From NCBI RefSeq assembly GCF_003226535.1, contig NZ_QKOB01000006.1, positions 211,136-275,135 of the forward strand: a stretch of 64,000 nucleotides of DNA, in the 5' to 3' direction. Within the stretch, counting starts at the first letter, position 1; each line of letters begins with the position of its first letter. Source of the DNA: Meiothermus sp. Pnk-1. GTDB lineage: Bacteria; Deinococcota; Deinococci; Deinococcales; Thermaceae. Below the pieces are notes generated by a model. That model did no database searches and was not told the DNA's origin. It saw only the letters and a program-made list of their open reading frames with translations. A program made the translations under genes and the position numbers. This document shows, one piece after another, positions 54,402-63,319 of the stretch.

Positions 54402-55568
54402 ATGGCAGATTACACCCCCCAACCCTCGGACAAGTTCACCTTTGGTCTGTGGACCGTGGGCAACGTGGGGCGCGACCCCTTCGGCCTGCCCACCCGCCGG
54501 CCCCTCGAGCCCGACTACATCGTCTACAAGCTGGCCGAGTTGGGCGCCTACGGGGTCAACCTGCACGACGACGACCTGGTCCCGATAGAAGCCAGCCCGT
54601 CCGAGCGGGACAGGATCGTGAAGCGGTTTCAGCAAGCCCTCCAAGACTCCGGCCTGGTGGTGCCGATGGCCACCACCAACCTCTTCAGCGACCCGGTGTT
54701 CAAGGACGGGGCCTTCACCAACCCCGACGCCCGGATCCGAGCTTATGCCATCCAGAAGACCCTGCGCGCCATGGACCTAGGGGCCGAGCTGGGGGCCAAG
54801 ATCTACGTTTTCTGGGGCGGGCGCGAGGGGGCCGAGGTGGACGCCGGGCACAACACCTTGGACGCCCTGGCCCGCTACCGCGAGGCGCTCAATTTCCTGG
54901 CCGAGTACAGCGAGGACCAAGGCTACGGCTACCGCTTCGCCCTCGAGCCCAAACCCAACGAGCCCCGGGGCGACCTCTACCTGCCCACGGTAGGGGCCAT
55001 GCTGGGCTTCATCGCCACGCTGGACCGGCCCCACCTCTTCGGGCTCAACCCCGAGTTCGCCCACGAGACCATGGCCGGGCTCAACTTCGTGCACGCAGTG
55101 GCCCAGGCCATCGACGCCGGGAAGCTCTTCCACATCGACCTCAACGACCAGAAGATGAACCGCTTCGACCAGGACTTGCGCTTCGGCGCGGAAAACCTCA
55201 AGGCGGCCTTCTTCCTGGTCAAGCTCCTCGAGGACGCGGGCTACGACGGCCCCCGCCACTTCGACGCCCACGCCCTGCGCACCGAGGACGAGGCGGGGGT
55301 GTGGGAGTTCGCCAAGGGCTGTATGCGCACCTACTTGATCCTCAAGGAGAAGGCCCGGCAGTTCAACGCCGATGCGGAGATCCAGGCCCTCCTCCAGGCC
55401 TACAAAGTACAGGACGCCGGGCTCGCCGCACTCACCCAGAAGTACAGCAAGCAGAACGCCGAAGCCCTCAAAGCCCACCCCTTCGACCGCCGAGCCCTGG
55501 CCGAGCGGGGGCCCAGGCTCGAGCGCCTGGACCAGCTCACGGTTGAGCTGTTGCTGGGCGTGCGCTAA
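54402..55568 (+). CDS. xylA: xylose isomerase
   Basis: A 388-residue enzyme converting D-xylose to D-xylulose (and glucose to fructose). It is of the short class I type found in Thermus and actinobacteria: [32 protein letters not shown], the catalytic His region in this part, [13 protein letters not shown], metal ligands in [51 protein letters not shown] precedes the ATG. Last gene of the xyl operon; no xylulokinase gene is in the window. Confidence 0.97.
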   Translation: MADYTPQPSDKFTFGLWTVGNVGRDPFGLPTRRPLEPDYIVYKLAELGAYGVNLHDDDLVPIEASPSERDRIVKRFQQALQDSGLVVPMATTNLFSDPVFKDGAFTNPDARIRAYAIQKTLRAMDLGAELGAKIYVFWGGREGAEVDAGHNTLDALARYREALNFLAEYSEDQGYGYRFALEPKPNEPRGDLYLPTVGAMLGFIATLDRPHLFGLNPEFAHETMAGLNFVHAVAQAIDAGKLFHIDLNDQKMNRFDQDLRFGAENLKAAFFLVKLLEDAGYDGPRHFDAHALRTEDEAGVWEFAKGCMRTYLILKEKARQFNADAEIQALLQAYKVQDAGLAALTQKYSKQNAEALKAHPFDRRALAERGPRLERLDQLTVELLLGVR

Positions 55569-55580
55569 GGCTCGGGCGGT

Positions 55581-55586
55581 TACACT
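55581..55586 (+). promoter_or_regulatory. -10 box of leaderless enoyl-CoA hydratase gene
   Basis: TACACT, six bases, then ATG at 55593. Confidence 0.55.
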
Positions 55587-55592
55587 GGGGGC

Positions 55593-56402
55593 ATGCACAC
55601 CTGGAGGTCTGCCTATTCCCGCCTCAAGTTCGCCGCGCCCGCCGAGGGGGTGCTGGAGGTCATCCTCTCCAACCCGGGCCGCCTCAACGCCGCCGATGCC
55701 ACCATGCACCGCGAGCTGGCCTACGTCTGGCGCGACATCGACGCCGACCCGGAGATCGGCGCGGTGCTGGTGCGGGGCGAGGGTGGGGCTTTCAGCGCCG
55801 GGGGCGACTTCGCCATGATCGAGGAGATGATCCGCGACTACGACACCTTGGTGCGGGTCTGGAAAGAGGCCAGGGACCTCGTCTACAACATCCTGAACTG
55901 CTCCAAGCCGGTGGTGGCGGCCATCGAAGGCCCGGCGGTGGGGGCAGGGCTCGCGGTGGCGCTCCTTTCGGATATCAGCGTAGCGGGGAAGAAAGCCCGC
56001 ATCCTGGACGGGCACACCCGGCTGGGGGTAGCGGCGGGGGATCACTCGGCGATCATCTGGCCCCTCTTGATCGGGCTGAACAAGTCGAAATATTACCTGC
56101 TCTTGAACGAGTCCATGAGCGGGGAGGAAGCCGAGCGGATGGGGCTGGTCTCGCTGTGCGTGGACGACGATCAGGTCTACGCCAAGGCGCTCGAGCTGGC
56201 CCAAAGGCTCACCCAGGGCTCCGCAACCGCGATCCGCTGGACCAAGTACGCCCTCAACAACTGGCTAAGGCTGGCCGGGCCGACCTTCGATGCCAGCCTG
56301 GCCCTCGAGTTTCTGGGCTTCAAGGGACCGGACGCGCGGGAGGGGCTCGAGTCGCTCAGGGAAAAGCGCAAGCCTGAATTCAGCAAGAAAGTCCCCCTCT
56401 GA
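55593..56402 (+). CDS. enoyl-CoA hydratase/isomerase family protein
   Basis: A 269-residue crotonase-fold enzyme. [20 protein letters not shown] and the oxyanion-hole segments [18 protein letters not shown] and [21 protein letters not shown] are visible. The usual first catalytic Glu position in the second block reads [23 protein letters not shown], with an Asp or His instead of the classical hydratase pair, so isomerase or hydrolase activity is as likely as hydration. Cytoplasmic. It has its own -10 box immediately upstream and probably is not part of the xyl operon. Confidence 0.88.
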   Translation: MHTWRSAYSRLKFAAPAEGVLEVILSNPGRLNAADATMHRELAYVWRDIDADPEIGAVLVRGEGGAFSAGGDFAMIEEMIRDYDTLVRVWKEARDLVYNILNCSKPVVAAIEGPAVGAGLAVALLSDISVAGKKARILDGHTRLGVAAGDHSAIIWPLLIGLNKSKYYLLLNESMSGEEAERMGLVSLCVDDDQVYAKALELAQRLTQGSATAIRWTKYALNNWLRLAGPTFDASLALEFLGFKGPDAREGLESLREKRKPEFSKKVPL

Positions 56403-56475
56403 AGGCCAGGCACCGCTTTTGCGAGGCTGCCGCACCAGCCCCGTCTTAGCGTTTTGGAAACGCCCCTTCGAATGC

Positions 56476-56503
56476 TCCACGCGTTTCGCGTACGACGTAG
56501 ATG
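56476..56503 (-). repeat. heptamer repeat, copy 7
   Basis: On the minus strand CATCTAC, GTCGTAC, GCGAAAC and GCGTGGA follow without a slip, between the enoyl-CoA hydratase gene and rluB. Confidence 0.6.
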
Positions 56504-56545
56504 CAGCAAATCAAGTCACCAGGGCACGAGGTAGAATAGGCTACT

Positions 56546-57493
56546 ATGCGCTTGCAACAATTTCTCGCCCGGGCCGGGGTGGCCAGCCGCCGCAAGGCTG
56601 AAGACCTGATCCGCGCAGGGCGGGTCACCATCAACGATCGGGTAGCCAAGATCGGCTCGAGCGTCTCCGATAGCGACGTGGTGCGCCTCGATGGCGAACG
56701 GGTGCGCCTTCCCGAGAAAAAAGTGGTGATTGCCCTACATAAACCGGTGGGCGTGACCACCACCAAGCGCGACCCCCACGCCGAGCGTACCGTGTATCAG
56801 CTCGTGCCCGACGTACCTGGCCTGCATCCGGTAGGCCGCCTCGACAAGGACTCCGAGGGGCTCCTGCTGCTGACCAATGACGGCGAACTGACCCTAAAGC
56901 TCACCCACCCCCGCTATGGGGTGCGCAAGGTCTACCGGGTCTGGTGCAAGCAAGGCCGGGTGCCCGAGGCCGACTGCCAACGGCTGGTGGAGGGGGTGGA
57001 GCTTGAAGACGGGCTGGCCCAGGCCCTCGAGGCCGAGCCTACCCCAGAGGGGGCTCGGATCGTCATGGCCGAGGGGAAAAAGCGCGAGGTACGGCGGATG
57101 CTGAGGCGGCTCGGCTACGCCGTGACCCGGCTGGTGCGCTGGCAGGTGGGGCCGATCAAGCTGGGGAAGCTCAACCCCGGCGAGTGGCGCTACCTGACCC
57201 CGGAAGAGATCAACGTCTTGCACGGGAGAGCGCCGGCCAAGCCCCGCAGGGTGCAGATCCAGTCGGCCCAATTTGGGCTTCAGGCCTTAGTCGAGGCGCC
57301 GACGAAAGCCCCCCGCCATCGCCGGGGGAAGCAGGTCAAACCAGACCGCGGGCCAGAATCCATTCACCCCCAGCCAACCGCCCTCCGAGGCTCCGAGCGC
57401 CCACCCACGGCCAAAACCTCCCTCAGAGATGCCCGGCAGCGCGGCGCTTTTGCCCCACAGAAACGGCGGAGCAAAAAACCCCGAGTGGTTTGA
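56546..57493 (+). CDS. rluB: rRNA pseudouridine synthase (RsuA/RluB family)
   Basis: A 315-residue enzyme. N-terminal S4 RNA-binding domain MRLQQFLARAGVASRRKAEDLI; catalytic Asp in PVGRLDKDSEGLLLLTNDG; KVYRVWCKQGRV and EGKKREVRRMLRRLGY complete the family set. It most resembles RluB, which modifies 23S rRNA in the peptidyl-transferase region. The last 80 residues (from about 235) are an extra basic, proline-rich tail, likely disordered and RNA-binding. TAGAAT lies eight bases before the ATG. Confidence 0.92.
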   Translation: MRLQQFLARAGVASRRKAEDLIRAGRVTINDRVAKIGSSVSDSDVVRLDGERVRLPEKKVVIALHKPVGVTTTKRDPHAERTVYQLVPDVPGLHPVGRLDKDSEGLLLLTNDGELTLKLTHPRYGVRKVYRVWCKQGRVPEADCQRLVEGVELEDGLAQALEAEPTPEGARIVMAEGKKREVRRMLRRLGYAVTRLVRWQVGPIKLGKLNPGEWRYLTPEEINVLHGRAPAKPRRVQIQSAQFGLQALVEAPTKAPRHRRGKQVKPDRGPESIHPQPTALRGSERPPTAKTSLRDARQRGAFAPQKRRSKKPRVV

Positions 57494-57547
57494 TAACGAG
57501 ATTTATCGAGGGGACTCCACCGCGTTTTGCGCCGCTAAACCTTCAGG

Positions 57548-57553
57548 TACAAT
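57548..57553 (+). promoter_or_regulatory. -10 box of leaderless hpt
   Basis: TACAAT, six bases, then GTG at 57560. Confidence 0.6.
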
Positions 57554-57559
57554 CACTTT

Positions 57560-58096
57560 GTGAGCACCTTCCATCCCGGAGACGGCCCCATCCAGATCGG
57601 CGAGCAGCAGATCCAAGCGCGCATCCGCGAGCTCGGGGCCCGGATCACGCAGGACTATAAGGGGAAACAACCCCATCTGATCTGCATCCTGAACGGAGCC
57701 TTCATCTTTATGGCCGATCTGGTGCGCCAGATCGACCTGCCGCTCTCGATGGACTTCCTAGCCCTTTCCTCCTACAACAACGATACCAAGACCAGCGGCG
57801 AGGTGGAGCTGGTTAAGGACCTGCGCTACCCCATCAGTGGCAAGGACGTGATCGTGGTGGAGGACATCGTGGACACCGGGATCACCCTCAACTACCTGCT
57901 GCACTACCTGGATGCCCGTCAACCCGCTTCGGTCAGGATCGCGGCCCTCCTCTCCAAACCGGCCCGCCGCCGCGTCGAGGTACCCATCCACTACCTGGGC
58001 TTCGAGATCGAGGACGCTTACGTCTATGGCTACGGCCTGGACCGAGCCCAATACGACCGCAACCTGCCCTTCATCACCTCGATTCGCTCAGAATAG
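57560..58096 (+). CDS. hpt: hypoxanthine phosphoribosyltransferase
   Basis: A 178-residue purine salvage enzyme adding PRPP to hypoxanthine or guanine. Signatures: LICILNGAFIFMADLVRQID, FLALSSYNNDTKTSGEVELVKDL and the PRPP-binding VIVVEDIVDTGITLNYLL; the base-binding Lys is in LLSKPARRR. GTG start with a -10 box six bases upstream. The queuosine-precursor transporter follows after 41 bp with its own -10 box. Confidence 0.95.
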   Translation: MSTFHPGDGPIQIGEQQIQARIRELGARITQDYKGKQPHLICILNGAFIFMADLVRQIDLPLSMDFLALSSYNNDTKTSGEVELVKDLRYPISGKDVIVVEDIVDTGITLNYLLHYLDARQPASVRIAALLSKPARRRVEVPIHYLGFEIEDAYVYGYGLDRAQYDRNLPFITSIRSE

Positions 58097-58137
58097 CTCC
58101 GGGAAGCCCCCTAGCCAGGGTTATACAATCGGACGTT

Positions 58138-58809
58138 ATGCGGGCTTATCGCTACTTGGACTTCATCACCGCCCTCTTCGTGGTGGTGCTGATCGTCTCC
58201 AACATCGCCTCCACCAAGGTAGTGCTGCTGGGGCCTTTCACCTTCGACGGCGGGACCATCCTGTTCCCGCTCGCCTACATCTTCGGGGACGTGTTGACCG
58301 AAGTGTATGGGTATAAGCGCTCGAGGCGGGTGATCTGGACGGGGTTCTTGTTGCTGACCCTGGCCACCTTGACCTTTGGCCTCGTGAACGCCCTCCCTAC
58401 CCCTCCCGACCAGCAAAACACCGCCCGAGCTTTTTCGACCGTCCTAGGTCTGGTGCCCCGCATCGCCTTGGCCAGCCTGGTGGCCTACTGGGTAGGCGAG
58501 TTCGTCAACAGCTATGTGCTGGCGAAGCTCAAGATCGCCACCCAAGGGCGCTGGCTGTGGACCCGTACCCTCGGCTCGACCCTCATCGGACAAGCTTTCG
58601 ACACCGGCCTTTTCTTGCTCATCGCCTTCTACGGGGTATGGGACGACACCCTGCTGCGGACGGTGTTCGTGTCAAACTACGTGTTCAAGGTGGGGGTGGA
58701 AGCGCTCTTTACCCCCCTTACCTACGCGGTGGTGGGATTTCTAAAGCGCACTGAGGGTGAGGATTACTACGACCGCAACACCAATTTCAACCCCTTCGCG
58801 GTTCGGTGA
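58138..58809 (+). CDS. yhhQ: queuosine precursor transporter (YhhQ family)
   Basis: A 223-residue membrane protein with six hydrophobic segments (FITALFVVVLIVSNIASTK, ILFPLAYIFGDVLTEVYGYKRS, IALASLVAYWVGEFVNSYVL and others), matching the YhhQ/VUT-1 family that imports queuine or preQ0/preQ1. The gene for tRNA-guanine transglycosylase (tgt), which inserts queuosine precursors, lies at 63.3 kb. TACAAT is eight bases before the ATG. Confidence 0.92.
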   Translation: MRAYRYLDFITALFVVVLIVSNIASTKVVLLGPFTFDGGTILFPLAYIFGDVLTEVYGYKRSRRVIWTGFLLLTLATLTFGLVNALPTPPDQQNTARAFSTVLGLVPRIALASLVAYWVGEFVNSYVLAKLKIATQGRWLWTRTLGSTLIGQAFDTGLFLLIAFYGVWDDTLLRTVFVSNYVFKVGVEALFTPLTYAVVGFLKRTEGEDYYDRNTNFNPFAVR

Positions 58810-59081
58810 CGACCCCTCGAACTGCGCCACGGCGCGGCGCTCTTCCCCTACCCCGCCTACCGGCAGCGAAAGAAGCGTCGTTCGGAGAACGAGGGTTGGC
58901 TACCCAACACGCCGTCCCCGCTCAAAGTTCCCGGGGAACCCTTTCCCCAAAGACGAGCATGCCGCCGGAGGCAGCGAGTCCCTCCCCGCGAAGCTCCTTC
59001 ACACCCCCTCTTTTCTTGAGGCGCCACTGGGTGACCCGGTCTACGCTCGAGATAACAACCCTCCCCTAAACTAAGAGGTAG
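58810..59081. other. 270-bp non-coding stretch before the VanW gene
   Basis: Small frames here show no protein-like sequence. TAAACT at about 59067-59072 followed by AAGAGG before the ATG is a likely promoter and ribosome site of the VanW-like gene. Nothing else recognised. Confidence 0.4.
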
Positions 59082-60845
59082 ATGAATCCTCCCCACCCCT
59101 CCCCTAGGGTAACAACCCGCCTCAGGATAGCCTTGGCCGCGGGGCTGGGCATTGCCGTGCTGCTCGGCGGGCTCGAGCTATACTTCGGCGCGCGTATCTT
59201 CCCGGGGGTGACGGCCGACGGGGTCGCGGTGGGAGGGATGACGGTAGAGGAGGCCGCCGCTCAAATCGCCGCCCGCGGCAAGATCGCCAATCGCCCCCCG
59301 GTAGCGGTGCGAGCCGCCGGGCGCAGCTATATGCTGAGCGCCGCCGAACTGGGCTGGAGGGCCGACGCCACGGCCACGGCCCAGGCGGCTTTCCGCATCG
59401 GGCGCGCGGGCGGGCTGGCCCGCTCGCTGCGCGAACGCTGGATCGCCTGGCGACAGGGGGTGAACGTCCCGGTCTCGGGGGTGGTGGAACAAGCCGTGCT
59501 CTTCCGGCGGCTCGAGCAGCTTGCCACGGCCCTCAAGCAATCCCCCAAAAACGCCAAGGTCGAGTTCAAAAACGGCCGCTTTGTGGTAATACCCGACGTC
59601 CCGGGGCGGCGCTTCGATGTGGAGAGAGCAGCGGCCAGCTTCCTGGCTGATCCCAGCGCGACCACCCTGGAACTGCCGGTGGAGGAGGTCGCGGCAAGCG
59701 TCCGGGCCAGCGAGTACGAAGCCCGCGCTGCCGAAGCCAACGCCCTTCTGCGCCCCATCACCCTCAACTACACCCCGCCGGGGGGCGCGCCCAAGACCTA
59801 CCCCCTCCGGCCCGAGCAGGTCGCCGGGTTGATCGTGCTGAGAAGAGAAGGGCTCGAGGCCAACCTTCCCGCGGTGCGTAAGCTCCTGCGGCAGGTGGCC
59901 AAGGCCTATGACCGAGAAGCGGTGAACGCGCACTACACGCCGCAGACCCCCGGCACCCCCTCCCCCTTCACCGTGGTGATGGAGAAGCCCGGCTGGAAGC
60001 TCGATCAGAGAGCGGCGGAGGAAGCCCTGGTACCCCTCCTCTGGCAGCCCGAGGCCCGCACCCTGGACTTACCGGTCGTAACCGTCGAGCCCATGCTCAA
60101 GGCCGCCGACCTGCCCGATCCCGGCCAGCTGGTGCTCCTCTCCAGCGCCACCACCACCTTCAAAGGCTCGAGCGCCGAACGCATTCACAACGTACGCACC
60201 GCGGCTGCTCGCCTCGACGGGTACATCATCGCCCCCGGCGAGACCTTCTCCTTCAACCAAGCCGTCGGCGAGATCACCCCCGAAGCCGGCTTCAAGGAGG
60301 GTTTGGTGATCTCCGGCGGGCGCACCGTGCCTGGGGTAGGAGGCGGGGTCTGCCAAGTCTCGACCACCACCTTCCGCGCCTTATACATGGCCGGCCTCCC
60401 GGTAGTGGAGCGCAACCCCCACGCCTACCGGGTGCGCTGGTACGACCCCATCATCGGCTTCGACGCCGCCGTATACCAGCCCTACCTGGACCTGCGCATG
60501 AAGAACGACACCCCCTCCCCGCTGCTCCTGCGCACCCATTACGACCCCCACAAGGTGAGCCTGACCGTGAGCGTGTGGGGCCTACCCTTGGGGCGCACGG
60601 TGACGGTATCCGACCCGGTCATCCTCTCGCGCACCCCCCACCCCCCGGACAAATACATCCTCGACCCCAACCTTCCCCCTGGGGCTCGCAAGCAGGTAGA
60701 CTGGGCGGCCGATGGCTACAGCGTGCGCCTGAGCCGCACCATCACCGACGCTTCGGGCACGCGCACCGAAGTACTCTCCACCCGCTACCGCCCCTGGCAG
60801 GCGGTCTACCTGGTAGGGCCGAGCCAAGCTCACCCCGATCAGTAA
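59082..60845 (+). CDS. VanW-like exported protein
   Basis: A 587-residue protein with one N-terminal membrane segment (RIALAAGLGIAVLLGGLELYF), so it is exported and anchored. Residues 40-330 contain two copies of a peptidoglycan-binding-type region (repeated VAVGGMTVEEAAAQIAARG-like and FTVVMEKPGWKLDQRAAEEAL-like blocks). Residues 360-500 are the VanW domain: RIHNVRTAAARLDGYIIAPG, ETFSFNQAVGEITPEAGFKEG, VPGVGGGVCQVSTTTFRALYMAG. Molecular role of VanW is not settled; a cell-wall function is generally assumed. Convergent with the 102-residue protein gene. Confidence 0.93.
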   Translation: MNPPHPSPRVTTRLRIALAAGLGIAVLLGGLELYFGARIFPGVTADGVAVGGMTVEEAAAQIAARGKIANRPPVAVRAAGRSYMLSAAELGWRADATATAQAAFRIGRAGGLARSLRERWIAWRQGVNVPVSGVVEQAVLFRRLEQLATALKQSPKNAKVEFKNGRFVVIPDVPGRRFDVERAAASFLADPSATTLELPVEEVAASVRASEYEARAAEANALLRPITLNYTPPGGAPKTYPLRPEQVAGLIVLRREGLEANLPAVRKLLRQVAKAYDREAVNAHYTPQTPGTPSPFTVVMEKPGWKLDQRAAEEALVPLLWQPEARTLDLPVVTVEPMLKAADLPDPGQLVLLSSATTTFKGSSAERIHNVRTAAARLDGYIIAPGETFSFNQAVGEITPEAGFKEGLVISGGRTVPGVGGGVCQVSTTTFRALYMAGLPVVERNPHAYRVRWYDPIIGFDAAVYQPYLDLRMKNDTPSPLLLRTHYDPHKVSLTVSVWGLPLGRTVTVSDPVILSRTPHPPDKYILDPNLPPGARKQVDWAADGYSVRLSRTITDASGTRTEVLSTRYRPWQAVYLVGPSQAHPDQ

Positions 60846-60850
60846 GGCCC

Positions 60851-61159
60851 CTAAGCGGGTGGGGTGCTTCCCCCCTCGTCCTCCCACCGTTGCACCGAGC
60901 GCCGCTCATCCATCCGCCGGTAAACGGCGCTCCGGTATTCGCCAAGCTCGAGGTCGGCCCGGTTCCCGCCCGCTTCCACGTAGCGGATACAGGCCTCCAC
61001 CAACTCATTGAAAAGGAGCACGCACGGATCAGGTGCGGGGGCCTCATCCTCCATCCGCTTGACCTCGTCGTACTGCTCCTTGTACTCGCGCTCTTCCAAT
61101 TCCTGGCAGTCACGGTAAGCCTGCAAGGCTAGCTGCACCGCCTGGGCCTCGGCCGTCAT
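60851..61159 (-). CDS. hypothetical protein, 102 residues
   Basis: Not recognised. A charged, mostly helical sequence (QAYRDCQELEEREYKEQYDEVKRMEDE) with no membrane segment. GAGGTGAG lies upstream of the ATG and TATACT is about 20 bases before it. It is downstream of and on the same strand as the sulfite-oxidase-like gene after a 33-bp gap, yet nothing in the sequence ties it to that enzyme. Confidence 0.65.
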   Translation of the reverse strand: MTAEAQAVQLALQAYRDCQELEEREYKEQYDEVKRMEDEAPAPDPCVLLFNELVEACIRYVEAGGNRADLELGEYRSAVYRRMDERRSVQRWEDEGGSTPPA

Positions 61160-61192
61160 CTCGACTCACCTCGAGCTGAGTATAGCCCAGAG

Positions 61193-61789
61193 CTACTCAT
61201 CGCTAAAGCGCTCTTCCTTCCAGGGGTCCCCCCGGCGGTGATAGCCGTTGACCTCCCAGAAGCCGAGTTCTTCCCGGTCCAAGAACTCTAGCCCCCGCAG
61301 CCATTTGGCGCTTTTCCAGGCGTAGAGGTGCGGCACGACGAGCCGCAAAGGGCCGCCATGGTCCCGCGGGAGGGGTTCGCCATAAAGGGTGTGGGCCAGC
61401 AGGTTCTCCGGGCGCAGGAAGTCCTCCAGGAGCAAGTTGGTGGTGTATCCCCCGTAGCAGTGCACCAGCACAGCTTTGGCGCCGGGCTCGAGCCGGACTC
61501 GCTCCATAAGATCGAGCACCCGCACCCCCCGCCACTTCACGTCGAGCTTGCTCCAGCGGGTGACGCAGTGGAAGTCGGCGGTGAGGTCGCTTTGGGGCAG
61601 GGCCATCAGGTCGTCCCAGGAGAGCTCGAGGGGGCTCTCCACCCGCCCATATACCCTAAGCCGTACCTCCTGGGGTTTTAGGCTGGGGGTCGGGCCGTAG
61701 GTGAGCACGGGGAAGCGCTCGGTAAGGGTCTGGCCGGGGGGAACTCGGCCACGGTCGCCTTTGGGAGCTTGGAAAAACTTACCGAACAT
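61193..61789 (-). CDS. sulfite-oxidase-like molybdopterin protein
   Basis: A 198-residue oxidoreductase of the sulfite oxidase/YedY molybdopterin-binding fold. The molybdenum-ligating Cys is in ADFHCVTRWSKLDVKWRGVRV, preceded by RLRVYGRVESPLELSWDDLMALP and followed by CYGGYTTNLLLEDFL, LVVPHLYAWKSAKWLRGLEFL. No signal peptide or dimerisation domain, so it is a short cytoplasmic member. The ATG follows TACCCT by six bases (leaderless pattern). Confidence 0.9.
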   Translation of the reverse strand: MFGKFFQAPKGDRGRVPPGQTLTERFPVLTYGPTPSLKPQEVRLRVYGRVESPLELSWDDLMALPQSDLTADFHCVTRWSKLDVKWRGVRVLDLMERVRLEPGAKAVLVHCYGGYTTNLLLEDFLRPENLLAHTLYGEPLPRDHGGPLRLVVPHLYAWKSAKWLRGLEFLDREELGFWEVNGYHRRGDPWKEERFSDE

Positions 61790-61795
61790 AAGCCA

Positions 61796-61801
61796 AGGGT
61801 A
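61796..61801 (-). promoter_or_regulatory. -10 box of leaderless sulfite-oxidase-like gene
   Basis: TACCCT on the minus strand, six bases before the ATG. Confidence 0.5.
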
Positions 61802-61821
61802 GCCCTGGCTTTGGCCAGGGC
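61802..61821 (-). terminator. hairpin downstream of DUF190 gene
   Basis: GCCCTGGC and GCCAGGGC form a perfect 8-bp stem with a 4-base loop, immediately upstream of the next gene's -10 box. It could end the crcB-DUF190 transcript; no T-run follows. Confidence 0.45.
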
Positions 61822-61845
61822 GGGTAAGGCGCCGTACATTCCCAG

Positions 61846-61887
61846 CGACCGCGTTTAGCGCCTTGCGTACGACGCATCACGTGCGAC
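61846..61887 (-). repeat. heptamer repeat, copy 8 (six units)
   Basis: On the minus strand GTCGCAC, GTGATGC, GTCGTAC, GCAAGGC, GCTAAAC and GCGGTCG run in unbroken 7-bp phase, between the DUF190 gene and the sulfite-oxidase-like gene. Confidence 0.7.
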
Positions 61888-61908
61888 AACGATCAAGCCG
61901 CCCGTGCA

Positions 61909-62241
61909 CTAGCGGTGCTGGTAGCGGATCACCTCCACCCGCTCCATGGTCACCAACCCCTCCCCCACCATCGCCTCGAGCGCTGGCAAGAAGGCCCGTA
62001 CCTTCTCTTCGGCATCCACGATCTCGATCATCACCGGGAGATCCTCGGAGAGCTGCAGGATCTTGGCGGAGTGGATGCGCGAGTGGGCCCCGAAGCCCAT
62101 TACCCCCTTGAACACCGTGGCCCCCGCCAATCCCTGGCGCTTGGCCTCGAGCACGATGGCCTCGTAGAGGGGTTTTCCCTGCCAACGGTCCGACTCCCCG
62201 ACAAAGATGCGCACGAGCTTGGCTTCACCCTCGAGCTTCAC
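61909..62241 (-). CDS. DUF190 protein
   Basis: A 110-residue protein starting at GTG with the family N-terminus VKLEGEAKLVRIFVGESDRW. GATVFKGVMGFGAHSRIHSAKILQLSEDLPVMIEIVDAEE is the conserved DUF190 core, a PII-like ferredoxin fold. Its frame is open upstream into crcB but those residues are not homologous; AGGGGG lies before the GTG. DUF190 genes occur commonly beside crcB, so a role with fluoride export is likely though unproven. Confidence 0.92.
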   Translation of the reverse strand: MKLEGEAKLVRIFVGESDRWQGKPLYEAIVLEAKRQGLAGATVFKGVMGFGAHSRIHSAKILQLSEDLPVMIEIVDAEEKVRAFLPALEAMVGEGLVTMERVEVIRYQHR

Positions 62242-62261
62242 GCTTACCCCCTGTCCAAACC

Positions 62262-62627
62262 TCACCCAGCTAAGCGATAGGCCAACCAGACCGCTATAAA
62301 TCCCAACACCACGCTGCCGGTCACGTACAAGAACGCCTTGAGCCATTCCCCCTGTTGGACCAGGGTCAGGGTCTCGTAGCTGAAGGTGGAGAAGGTGGTA
62401 TAGCCACCCAAAATGCCCACGGCTAGGAACAGCCGGGCTTCGGTAGAGAGGCTGCCCTCGAGGGAGAGGCGCAGCACCGCGCCGATTAGAAAGCTTCCGC
62501 TCACGTTGATAAAAAAGGTGCTCCAGGGAAAACCTAGCCCGACCAGCCCTTGCAGCCAAGCCCCCAGCCCATAGCGCAACCCCGCGCCGATGGCCCCGCC
62601 CAACATCACCAGCAGATACCGCTCCAC
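62262..62627 (-). CDS. crcB: fluoride exporter CrcB
   Basis: A 121-residue protein with four membrane segments that forms a dual-topology fluoride channel. MLGGAIGAGLRYGLGAWLQ, the conserved FPWSTFFINVSGSFLIGA with the Asn, and GILGGYTTFSTFSYETLTL with the sodium-site Gly-Thr-Thr are visible. It starts at GTG 62627; a fluoride riboswitch would need about 60 bases of leader, which the short intergenic region does not provide. Confidence 0.96.
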   Translation of the reverse strand: MERYLLVMLGGAIGAGLRYGLGAWLQGLVGLGFPWSTFFINVSGSFLIGAVLRLSLEGSLSTEARLFLAVGILGGYTTFSTFSYETLTLVQQGEWLKAFLYVTGSVVLGFIAVWLAYRLAG

Positions 62628-62701
62628 GTCGGCCCTATCTTATGCTATCCAAACGCCGTTACCGTTCACGGCCCCTCCGGACAAATGTCCTCGAGGGCGG
62701 C
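62628..62701. promoter_or_regulatory. divergent promoter region crcB / protoglobin
   Basis: TAAGAT (minus strand, about 62637-62642) faces crcB with nine bases before its GTG, while TATGCT (plus strand, 62641-62646) faces the protoglobin gene. The two boxes overlap, so only one promoter can be used at a time on a given copy. Confidence 0.4.
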
Positions 62702-63310
62702 GTGAAGAATGGAGGCGTGCCAACCGAGAAATCCCTGGCTGAGTTCTACCGCAAGGCCCAGCTCATCTGGGAACAGATCCCTCCACCTGCCCGCCTTCAA
62801 CCCCGTGACGGCAGGATCCTCGCCAAACACCAAGACCTTTTGCTCTCCTGGGAGGACCGAATTGTTCAGGGATTCTACGACACCCTTTTCCAACACCCTC
62901 CCACCCAACGTATCTTCCATCCGGGCGAGCGCCCCATCCGCGAAGCCACCCTGCGCCGCTGGTGGCGGCGTACGGTGAGCGGCCCCTTCAACGGGGAGTA
63001 TTTCGCCTGGCAGGCCTTGGTAGGGCTGGTGCACGTCAAACGGCAGGTGAGCAACGCCATGATGGCGGGAATGTGGGGCTGGATGGTGGAGCGAGTAAGC
63101 GAGGAAGCCAGGCAGGAGCTAGGGGAGCAAAGCCTCCCGCTTATCCAGGCCTTTAGCCGCCTGGCTGCCAGTGTAAGCGCCCTCATCGCGCAAAGCTACC
63201 TCGATGAACACTTGGCCGCCCTAGCCCGTCGCCTCGCCACCTCCCAGGAGAAGCTCGAAGAGGAGGCCCGCCGCGAAGCTGGGCACCACCTATCCCACAT
63301 AAGCCCCTAA
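62702..63310 (+). CDS. protoglobin-domain protein
   Basis: A 202-residue cytoplasmic heme protein. ILAKHQDLLLSWEDRIVQGFYDTLF is the typical protoglobin helix pair, FNGEYFAWQALVGLVHVKRQV carries the heme-binding proximal His, and MAGMWGWMVERVSE follows. A short coiled coil at the C-terminus may mediate dimerisation; no kinase or signalling output is attached, unlike globin-coupled sensors. The frame is open from ATG 62642, but that ATG overlaps the -10 box; GTG 62702 with GAGGG upstream is preferred. May bind O2, NO or CO. Confidence 0.85.
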   Translation: MKNGGVPTEKSLAEFYRKAQLIWEQIPPPARLQPRDGRILAKHQDLLLSWEDRIVQGFYDTLFQHPPTQRIFHPGERPIREATLRRWWRRTVSGPFNGEYFAWQALVGLVHVKRQVSNAMMAGMWGWMVERVSEEARQELGEQSLPLIQAFSRLAASVSALIAQSYLDEHLAALARRLATSQEKLEEEARREAGHHLSHISP

Positions 63311-63313
63311 AAT
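63308..63313 (+). promoter_or_regulatory. -10 box of leaderless tgt
   Basis: TAAAAT, six bases, then GTG at 63320. Confidence 0.55.
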
Positions 63314-63319
63314 TCTGCT

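Noticed and set aside
54449-55546. A 365-codon open frame on the plus strand
   Set aside because: It lies wholly inside xylA in another frame, its product is almost only Arg, Gly, Pro and Ala, and xylA is certain. It reflects the high third-position G+C.
54777-56204. A 475-codon open frame on the minus strand
   Set aside because: Antisense to both xylA and the enoyl-CoA hydratase gene; no promoter, ribosome site or recognisable motif.
62628-62700. Fluoride riboswitch before crcB
   Set aside because: The leader is too short and the conserved riboswitch core is not seen; the promoter pattern points to a leaderless or near-leaderless message.
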